Source: Ruminococcaceae bacterium UBA1425
GTDB lineage: Bacteria > Bacillota > Clostridia > Oscillospirales > Acutalibacteraceae
DNA length: 37,365 bases
Direction: 5' to 3'
NCBI GenBank assembly: GCA_002329365.1
Contig: DCUB01000009.1
Coordinates: 1 to 37,365, forward strand
The position numbers were made by a program, and so were the translations under genes. Below, in pieces: positions 31,520-37,365 of the stretch. Numbering within the stretch: position 1 is the stretch's first letter; every line of letters begins with the position of its first letter. A model generated the notes under the pieces. The model saw only the letters and a program-made list of their open reading frames with translations. It did not search any database and was not told the DNA's origin.

Positions 31520-34147
31520 TTGGAATGGCACGGCATGACCGCGGCACAGGCGGCGGAGGAGCTGAAAACGGACATAAAAAAAGGCCTGACAGATTCACAG
31601 GCGTCGCTTCGCCTGCGGCAGTACGGCGAAAACAAGCTGTCGGAGGGAAAAAAGAGGGGGCTTGTCGTCAGATTTTTTTCGCAGTTCGCCGATTTTATGG
31701 TTATTATCCTTCTTATAGCGGCGGTTGTTTCCTTTTTAACCGCCGTCATGGGCGGCGAAGGCGATTACATAGACCCGGTTGTAATACTTGCTATTGTAAT
31801 ACTTAACGCCGTCATCGGCACGGTGCAGGAAAACCGCGCGCAGAAGGCTCTCGATATGCTCAAAAGCCTGTCCGCCCCACAGTCAGTTGTAATACGCGGC
31901 GGCAGGCGCAGGCGCGTAAAAACGTCCGGAATAGTTCCCGGCGACATCATCAGTCTTAAGGCTGGGGACATCGTGCCCGCAGACGCCAGGATAATAGAGT
32001 CGTCGGGTGTCAGGACGCAGGAAAGCGCGCTGACGGGGGAGTCTATGCCGAACGAAAAGGATTCGTCGGCGGTTCTGCCGGAAAAATGCCCGCCCGGCGA
32101 CAGGCGCAACATGCTCTTTTCCTCGACAATCGTGCTGACGGGGCATTGCACCGCCGTTGTAGCGGAAACGGGAATGAACACGCAGATAGGCAGGATAGCG
32201 GGGCTGCTTAACAGCGAGGAGGCACCGCAGACACCGCTTCAGCTTCGGCTCGCGAAGGTCGGACGCATACTCGGCACCGGCGCACTCCTTATATGCGGCT
32301 TTATCTTTGTACTGGGGCTTTTGAACAAAACGCACATTATGGACAGCTTTATGCTGTCCATAAGCCTTGCCGTCGCCGCCATTCCCGAGGGGCTGCCGGC
32401 AATAGTTACCGTCGTCCTTTCCGTAGGCGTGTCGCGCATGGCAAAAAGCAACGCCATAGTAAGGCATCTGCCGACTGTCGAAACATTGGGCGCGGCTACC
32501 GTCATATGCTCCGACAAAACGGGTACTCTGACGCAGAACAGGATGACGGTGACAGAGGTACGGACGCCCGCAGGAAAGGCGTTGCCCGGCTCGGCGGAGA
32601 CCGCGGAGCTGCTGACGATGGCGGCGCTGTGCTGCAATTCGACGGTTTCGGGGAGCAGGGGCAAGCTGTCGATTAGCGGCGACCCGACGGAAAACGCCAT
32701 TGTTACGGCGGCAGACGTTTCGGGAGTCGACGTGCAGAAAATTTCCGAAAAGTATCCGCGTCAGAAAGAAATTCCCTTTGACCCGTCACGGAAGCTGATG
32801 ACCGTCGTTTACAAAACGCCTTCGGGAATGCGGCAGGTAACAAAGGGCGCGCCGGATATCCTGCTTACGCGCTCCTCAAGAATAAGGAGCTTCGGCGTGG
32901 TCGAGACGCTCACCGGTTTTAAGAGGAACAGTCTTTTGTCCCAAAACGAAAAAATGGCGGCAGACGCACTTCGGGTTATAGCGGTGGCGTACAGGGATAT
33001 AAGCTCGGCGGAGGACGCGGATGAGAGCAATCTTATCTTCGCGGGCTTTATCGGCATGACAGACCCGCCGCGGCCCGAGGTGTTCGAGGCGGTCAGCACC
33101 TGCAAATCGGCGGGCATAACGCCTGTGATGATAACAGGCGACCACGCCGCGACAGCGCGCGCTATAGCAAAGCAGCTCGGAATAGCAGATTCAGAAAGCA
33201 CAGCTGTTACCGGCACGGAAATCGACCAAATGGACGACAGCGCGCTTCTTGAAGGAACAAAGAACTGCAGGGTTTTCGCAAGGGTGACGCCCGAGCATAA
33301 GGTGCGGATAGTAAAGGCGTTCCGCGAGAGCGGAGAAATCGTTGCAATGACGGGCGACGGAGTAAACGACGCTCCCGCCCTCAAGGCAGCCGACATCGGC
33401 TGCGCAATGGGCAGGAGCGGCACGGACGTGGCAAAGGAAGCGTCGGACATGATTCTGACGGACGACAACTTTGCGACAATAGTAAAAGCCGTATCCGAGG
33501 GCAGGGGCATTTACGACAACATCCGCAAGGCGGTTCACTTTCTTTTGGGCTGCAATATCGGTGAAATACTCGTCATTCTGGCGGCAGTGCTTTTAAAGCT
33601 GCCGACGCCGCTCCTGCCGATACAGCTTTTGTGGGTCAACCTTGTGACGGATTCTCTGCCCGCGATGGCTCTCGGTGTGGAGGGCAAGGAAAAGAACATA
33701 ATGAAACGGAAGCCCTGCCCGCCCGACGAGGGATTTTTCTCCGGCAGTCTCGGCTTCGACATCGCCATTGAGGGGATGATGATAGGAGCGTTGACGCTTT
33801 TCGCGTTTGTTCTGGGAAGGCATATGTTCGCGGCAACCTTGGAGCTCGGCAGGACAATGGCGTTTACAACGCTCAGCGTCATTGAGCTTGTCCACGCCGT
33901 CAGCGTACGCTCGGAACGCTCCGTTTTCAGTATAGGACTTTTTTCAAACAAAAAAATAGTGTGGGCAGTAACGGTATGCGCCGCGCTTCAGGCGGCGGTT
34001 GTTACATTGCCCGCACTTGCGGCGATATTCAACACCGTGCCGTTAGGTATCCGCGAGTGGCTTACGGTGCTTGCTCTCGCGTTTGTTCCGTTTACGGTTA
34101 TAGAAATTGAAAAGCTTGCAAAAAGGCTGAAGTTCGGAAAGAATTAG
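31520..34147 (+). CDS. Cation-transporting P-type ATPase, Ca2+ (PacL/SERCA-like)
   Basis: This 875-residue P2A-type ATPase has actuator TGES at 172-175, M4 motif PEGL at 289-292, the phosphorylated Asp at 332 in SDKTGTLTQN, TGD and MTGDGVNDAPALKAADIG in the P domain, M5 LGCNIGEI, and M6 NLVTDSLPAMALG. Retention of PEGL, N-x-x-E in M5 and N-x-x-T-D in M6 matches the Ca2+-coordinating residues of SERCA, so Ca2+ export is the best assignment. The start is a TTG at 31520, with GAAAGGGG about 8 bases upstream. The N-terminal cation-ATPase domain begins WHGMTAAQAAEEL. The gene stands alone, convergent with the MFS gene, with a palindromic repeat after its stop. Confidence 0.93.
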   Translation: MEWHGMTAAQAAEELKTDIKKGLTDSQASLRLRQYGENKLSEGKKRGLVVRFFSQFADFMVIILLIAAVVSFLTAVMGGEGDYIDPVVILAIVILNAVIGTVQENRAQKALDMLKSLSAPQSVVIRGGRRRRVKTSGIVPGDIISLKAGDIVPADARIIESSGVRTQESALTGESMPNEKDSSAVLPEKCPPGDRRNMLFSSTIVLTGHCTAVVAETGMNTQIGRIAGLLNSEEAPQTPLQLRLAKVGRILGTGALLICGFIFVLGLLNKTHIMDSFMLSISLAVAAIPEGLPAIVTVVLSVGVSRMAKSNAIVRHLPTVETLGAATVICSDKTGTLTQNRMTVTEVRTPAGKALPGSAETAELLTMAALCCNSTVSGSRGKLSISGDPTENAIVTAADVSGVDVQKISEKYPRQKEIPFDPSRKLMTVVYKTPSGMRQVTKGAPDILLTRSSRIRSFGVVETLTGFKRNSLLSQNEKMAADALRVIAVAYRDISSAEDADESNLIFAGFIGMTDPPRPEVFEAVSTCKSAGITPVMITGDHAATARAIAKQLGIADSESTAVTGTEIDQMDDSALLEGTKNCRVFARVTPEHKVRIVKAFRESGEIVAMTGDGVNDAPALKAADIGCAMGRSGTDVAKEASDMILTDDNFATIVKAVSEGRGIYDNIRKAVHFLLGCNIGEILVILAAVLLKLPTPLLPIQLLWVNLVTDSLPAMALGVEGKEKNIMKRKPCPPDEGFFSGSLGFDIAIEGMMIGALTLFAFVLGRHMFAATLELGRTMAFTTLSVIELVHAVSVRSERSVFSIGLFSNKKIVWAVTVCAALQAAVVTLPALAAIFNTVPLGIREWLTVLALAFVPFTVIEIEKLAKRLKFGKN

Positions 34148-34193
34148 TGAACACCGTCCCAATGCAAATAAGTCAAGAGATAATTACAGTAGT

Positions 34194-34356
34194 GAACGCA
34201 TTTATGCGTTCCGAAAAGCGAACCTGAATTAACTGACATAGGGACACGGCGTGCCGTGTCCGAAGCTTTACAAAACCTTACGGAACGGTCAAGACCGTTC
34301 CGTACATAATATAGCATCATTTATACCCGGCTTCGGGAGCACACACAGGTGCGCCC
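34194..34356. repeat. Dispersed palindromic intergenic repeat, copy 3
   Basis: In the 234-base gap between the convergent ATPase and MFS genes four palindromes lie in series: GAACGCATTTATGCGTTC (34194-34211), GGACACGGCGTGCCGTGTCC (34242-34261), GGAACGGTCAAGACCGTTCC (34282-34301), and GGGAGCAC-n6-GTGCGCCC (34335-34356, one mismatch). The first three keep the order found at 27733-27845. No U-runs follow the stems, so they are not ordinary terminators, though they may block 3' decay. Confidence 0.8.
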
Positions 34357-34381
34357 CTACGTCCTTGTTTTATCTGAATTT

Positions 34382-35908
34382 TCAGTTCTCCAAAAAACTG
34401 CCGCTCAGCTCGGCGTTTGCTATTTCCTTCAGCCTTTCGCTGTCGGCGTGTGCCACTTCGTCCGCCATTAACTTACGGCGTTTGAAAAGGTCGTCATACA
34501 TTTTCTGGCGCGTTTTGTCGTTGAGAGGATACAGAAACTTCGGAATTATCCCGAGCGAGCCCGTAATAATAGGCACACCTGTTCCGAGGGCAAAAAGCCA
34601 CCATTTCGCTTTGTCTGACTGTGTGCCGATTTTCTTGCCCTGAACGTATCCTATTTTCGACAGCACCATATTTTTAAAGGAGTTCATGAAAATACTCTGG
34701 ATTTTCGAAACAAGGCCTTTTGCGACGCCCGTCATGGCTTCCATTCTGTAACCGTTTTTCCACTCGCAGTAGTCCATAGTTTCGTTTCGGATTTCGTCGG
34801 GGATAACATGCCGAAAACCGTAAACCCACATCTCGAAAAACTCCTCAATCGCCATAACGGGGAGCATAACCTTACGTTTTTTGAAGTTTTTATTAAACGA
34901 ACCGATGGTAAACACAATCAGCCAGCACATGTCGGTATAAATATCTTCGAATATCCAGAGAGCCTTTGACGTAAATTTCCTGCGCGCGGGCTTGACAAGC
35001 GCGTAGCCGCCGAAAAGCTGAACGGGCAGCGCGGGTATTCCGACAATTGTCTGAAACGACGCGCTTCCGAGTACGTCTATGTAATAATCCGAGCGGCTCT
35101 GACCGATTCCGAAACCGCCGAGGAAGTCGGACAACGTCAGCAGCAGCAAAGGATAATTGTTGAAAACGGCCTTTAGGCCCTGTCTTACGCTCGGACGCTC
35201 GATGGACTGCATAACGCGCTCTTTTGAAACAACATAGAAAAAGAAAGTGGCACAGGCGGATATAACGGCAGTGCCGATTCCCATGCTCATATAAAGCCCC
35301 TTGAAAGACCAGTTAACAACCTTCGCGTTTATAAGGTCGATAAAAAGCCCCATCAAAAGCTCGGGCGTCTTTTCTCCCAGAACCCTTGACCAAAGCTTAG
35401 CCGCTGTAATAAGCCTGACTCTTTCCAAAGGGTTCGGCGTTATCGTAGACATAAGCCCCGTCTGGGAAATTGACATAAACGTGCCTGCCGTTTCGTTGAT
35501 TATGCCGAACGCAAAGTAATATATAAGCTTCGGCAGGTAGTCGCCTGCCGTATTGGGAAAGAAAACGGGCAGAAACCAGTAAAAAACCCCGAAAATCGTA
35601 AGAGGAATTTTAAACCAGAGCAAATACGGCCTGAATTTGCCCCAGCGTGTGCGTGTTCTGTCGACAACGGTGCTGATAAACGTGTCGTTTATTACGTCCC
35701 AGATACCTGTAAAGATGTTCACGACAGCCGCGATTTTAAAGTCAATGTTTACTACGTCCCAGATAAAGCGGTTGCTGTATTTGCCTATTGAAAAGCTGTC
35801 GGCAAAATCCTGGGCAATATATGAAATTGTTTCAGTTGTGCCGACGTAGCTCCGCCCCTCAAGCGGGGATTTTGTATTGTGCTCCGTGTCGGCCTTTAGT
35901 ACTGACAT
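34382..35908 (-). CDS. MFS transporter, glycoside-pentoside-hexuronide (GPH) type
   Basis: This membrane protein of about 508 residues has the MelB/GPH-like layout. It has an early helix pair with NIFTGIWDVINDTFISTVVDRTRTRWGKFRPYLLW, the GPH hallmark loop with Asp and Arg residues. Further helices run through about residue 250, and the second half is less hydrophobic than usual with a long Lys-rich loop around 290-320. GPH members usually symport sugars with Na+ or H+, but the substrate here is unknown. The start chosen is the ATG at 35908 with GAGG 8-9 bases upstream. A longer frame to 35998 would run into the end of the radical SAM gene. It lies 38 bases after that gene and may be co-transcribed. 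Confidence 0.75.
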   Translation of the reverse strand: MSVLKADTEHNTKSPLEGRSYVGTTETISYIAQDFADSFSIGKYSNRFIWDVVNIDFKIAAVVNIFTGIWDVINDTFISTVVDRTRTRWGKFRPYLLWFKIPLTIFGVFYWFLPVFFPNTAGDYLPKLIYYFAFGIINETAGTFMSISQTGLMSTITPNPLERVRLITAAKLWSRVLGEKTPELLMGLFIDLINAKVVNWSFKGLYMSMGIGTAVISACATFFFYVVSKERVMQSIERPSVRQGLKAVFNNYPLLLLTLSDFLGGFGIGQSRSDYYIDVLGSASFQTIVGIPALPVQLFGGYALVKPARRKFTSKALWIFEDIYTDMCWLIVFTIGSFNKNFKKRKVMLPVMAIEEFFEMWVYGFRHVIPDEIRNETMDYCEWKNGYRMEAMTGVAKGLVSKIQSIFMNSFKNMVLSKIGYVQGKKIGTQSDKAKWWLFALGTGVPIITGSLGIIPKFLYPLNDKTRQKMYDDLFKRRKLMADEVAHADSERLKEIANAELSGSFLEN

Positions 35909-35946
35909 TTTTTTTACCTCGCAATCAGGGTGCATCGTACAATTAT

Positions 35947-37329
35947 TTATTCTTCTTCCCGCGCGACGGACTGCGCCGCCTTCAGCATAATAGCGCACTC
36001 CATCCGCTTACGGAAAAGCCTGCAGCCGTAGTCGTATACGCCGGAGATGTCGCCTGTGGCGTGACAGGCGTTCGCGGCGCACCCGCCGGAGCAGTAAAGC
36101 TTCGCCCAGCAGTCGGCGCATTCGGGACGTGCATAGACATTGCAGCGGCGAAATTTTTCGCGCAGCTCCGTATTCGTAACGCCGTCCCGCACGTTTCCCA
36201 TGCTGTATTCCGCGTCGCCGACAAACTGGTGGCAGGGGAACAGCTCGCCCCACGGCGTTACCGCAAGATACTCCGTGCCGGAGCCGCAGCCCGAAAGACG
36301 CTTATATATGCATGGACCGTGTGACAGGTCAATCATATAATGATAAAAATTGAACGGCCTGCCCTCTTTTTCACGTTTGAGCATTTCCTGTGCCAGCAGC
36401 TCGTACTGGCGGAACAAAACGGGCAGGTCCTCCTCCGTCAGCGCGCAGGGGTCGTCGGGCGCGCAGACAACCGGCTCCATGCTAAGCTCCGAAAACCCCA
36501 AGTCGGCCATGTGGAATATGTCGTTTGTAAAATCGGTGTTGTAATGCGTGAAGGTTCCGCGGACGTAATAGTTTTTATCGTCCCGCGCTTTTACGAATTC
36601 GAGGAATTTCGGCACAATTTTGTCGTAGCTGCCGTTGCCGGCGTAATCCTTACGAAATCTGTCGTGAACCTCCCTGCGCCCGTCAAGGCTAAGAACGACG
36701 TTGTGCATCTCTTTGTTGCAGAAGCCGATAACCTCGTCGTCAATAAGCAGCCCGTTTGTCGTGAGTGTAAAACGGAAATGCTTGCCGCATTCCGCTTCGC
36801 GGCTTCGCGCGTATGCGACAAGCCTTTTGACGACGTCCCAGTTTAAAAGCGGCTCGCCGCCGAAGAAATCGACCTCAAGATTTTTGCGGCTGCCGGAATT
36901 TTCAATAAGAAAATCAAGCGCGCGCTTTCCTACGTCGAAGGACATCAGCGCGCGTTCGCCGTGATATTTTCCCTGGCTCGCGAAGCAATACGAGCAGTTA
37001 AGGTTGCAGGTGTGCGCAACGTGAAGGCAAAGCGCCTTGACTATACTGCCGTTTCCCTTCAGCTTTTGCGCCCTGCCGGCGTAGATGTCGTTTGTAAAAA
37101 GCTGCCCTCCGTCGCGCAGCGCCTTGACTTCGACTATGCAGCGCAGAATATCGTCTTTTAAAACGCCTGAGGACGCGTATTTTTTTATAAGAGCGGAAAG
37201 AATTTCATCCTCCGACGACGTTTCGAACATGGATATCACGTCATAGGCAATATCGTCCGTAACGTGAACGGAGCCGCTGTAAACATCTATGACTATGTTG
37301 TACCCGTTCTGCTTATATTGATGAATCAT
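35947..37329 (-). CDS. scfB: Radical SAM/SPASM SCIFF peptide maturase (thioether-forming)
   Basis: This 460-residue radical SAM enzyme has an N-terminal peptide-recognition-like region (about 1-80), then the 4Fe-4S/SAM motif Cys108-x3-Cys112-x2-Cys115 (CNLNCSYC) and FFGGEPLL. The C-terminal SPASM domain has many Cys, including CADCWAKLYCSGGC and CHATGD, holding two auxiliary clusters. Family enzymes form Cys-to-Thr thioether (sactionine-type) links in the SCIFF precursor using reductive SAM cleavage. The ATG at 37329 is 5 bases after the stop of an ORF ending VANQPCER, the expected SCIFF C-terminus, which fixes the substrate class. The mature product's role in Clostridia is not established. 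The MFS gene downstream is a possible exporter only by position. Confidence 0.93.
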   Translation of the reverse strand: MIHQYKQNGYNIVIDVYSGSVHVTDDIAYDVISMFETSSEDEILSALIKKYASSGVLKDDILRCIVEVKALRDGGQLFTNDIYAGRAQKLKGNGSIVKALCLHVAHTCNLNCSYCFASQGKYHGERALMSFDVGKRALDFLIENSGSRKNLEVDFFGGEPLLNWDVVKRLVAYARSREAECGKHFRFTLTTNGLLIDDEVIGFCNKEMHNVVLSLDGRREVHDRFRKDYAGNGSYDKIVPKFLEFVKARDDKNYYVRGTFTHYNTDFTNDIFHMADLGFSELSMEPVVCAPDDPCALTEEDLPVLFRQYELLAQEMLKREKEGRPFNFYHYMIDLSHGPCIYKRLSGCGSGTEYLAVTPWGELFPCHQFVGDAEYSMGNVRDGVTNTELREKFRRCNVYARPECADCWAKLYCSGGCAANACHATGDISGVYDYGCRLFRKRMECAIMLKAAQSVAREEE

Positions 37330-37334
37330 TGTGA

Positions 37335-37365
37335 TTATCTTTCGCAGGGCTGGTTTGCGACGCCG
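37335..37365 (-). CDS. scfA: SCIFF six-cysteine peptide precursor, C-terminal fragment cut by window edge
   Basis: On the minus strand the frame entering from the right edge reads GVANQPCER and stops with TAA at 37337-37335. As I recall, SCIFF precursors end in a VANQ-x-CE-type sequence after their Cys-rich core, and they lie directly upstream of the maturase. Only nine residues and one of the six expected cysteines are visible. The gap to scfB is 5 bases, so the two are tightly coupled. The rest lies outside the window. Confidence 0.75.
   Translation of the reverse strand, partial: GVANQPCER

Noticed and set aside
35909..35998. 30-codon N-terminal extension of the MFS gene
   Set aside because: It overlaps the end of scfB. 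The ATG at 35908 has a GAGG site at proper spacing, and the extension reads as unrelated sequence.

Overview
The window reads as a chromosomal segment of a Gram-positive anaerobe of the class Clostridia, most likely Oscillospiraceae-like. The evidence is a one-polypeptide pyruvate:ferredoxin oxidoreductase, a SCIFF peptide with its radical-SAM maturase, a DUF4364 protein, a YycJ/WalJ-type hydrolase, a DUF5711 protein, a zinc-finger Clp ATPase, Shine-Dalgarno-led genes often started by TTG or GTG, and TGA used as a stop. No rRNA, tRNA, CRISPR array, phage module or insertion sequence was seen. The taxonomic call comes from gene content and protein resemblance only.

Layout. Positions 1-9494 are one dense plus-strand run: the 3' end of a SAM-dependent methyltransferase, the general ECF transporter module ecfA1-ecfA2-ecfT, truA, a DUF5711 membrane protein, a CvpA-family protein, a CDP-alcohol phosphatidyltransferase, a ClpC/ClpE-like ATPase with an N-terminal zinc finger, and a GHMP sugar kinase. 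Most neighbours overlap by a few bases. A hairpin at 9521-9552 separates this run from a minus-strand block. That block holds a secreted protein of unknown function, an acyltransferase broken by a one-base frameshift, and nifJ. A plus-strand gene of unknown function and a convergent 72-codon gene follow.

Positions 16855-20664 (minus) carry the most coherent accessory unit: a D-aspartate-ligase-like ATP-grasp enzyme, an aspartate racemase and a glutamine-hydrolysing asparagine synthetase, with a ribulokinase-like gene just upstream. Together they can make D-Asp, attach it to an amine (in known relatives, the stem-peptide lysine) and possibly amidate it to D-Asn, which is a peptidoglycan cross-bridge pathway. 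A housekeeping minus-strand stretch follows: DUF4364, an HEYGH membrane protein, a WalJ-like hydrolase, murA, an aspartate-aminotransferase-like enzyme, asnS, and a secreted LCAT-like alpha/beta hydrolase.

From 31520 a plus-strand Ca2+-type P-ATPase converges on a minus-strand GPH-type transporter. The window closes with the SCIFF maturase. The last nine codons of its six-cysteine substrate peptide are cut off by the right edge.

Three intergenic regions (22469-22644, 27733-27939, 34194-34356) contain members of one family of short palindromes, bounded by GTAGGG-like and CCCTAC-like edges. They are dispersed non-coding repeats that no gene in the window explains.
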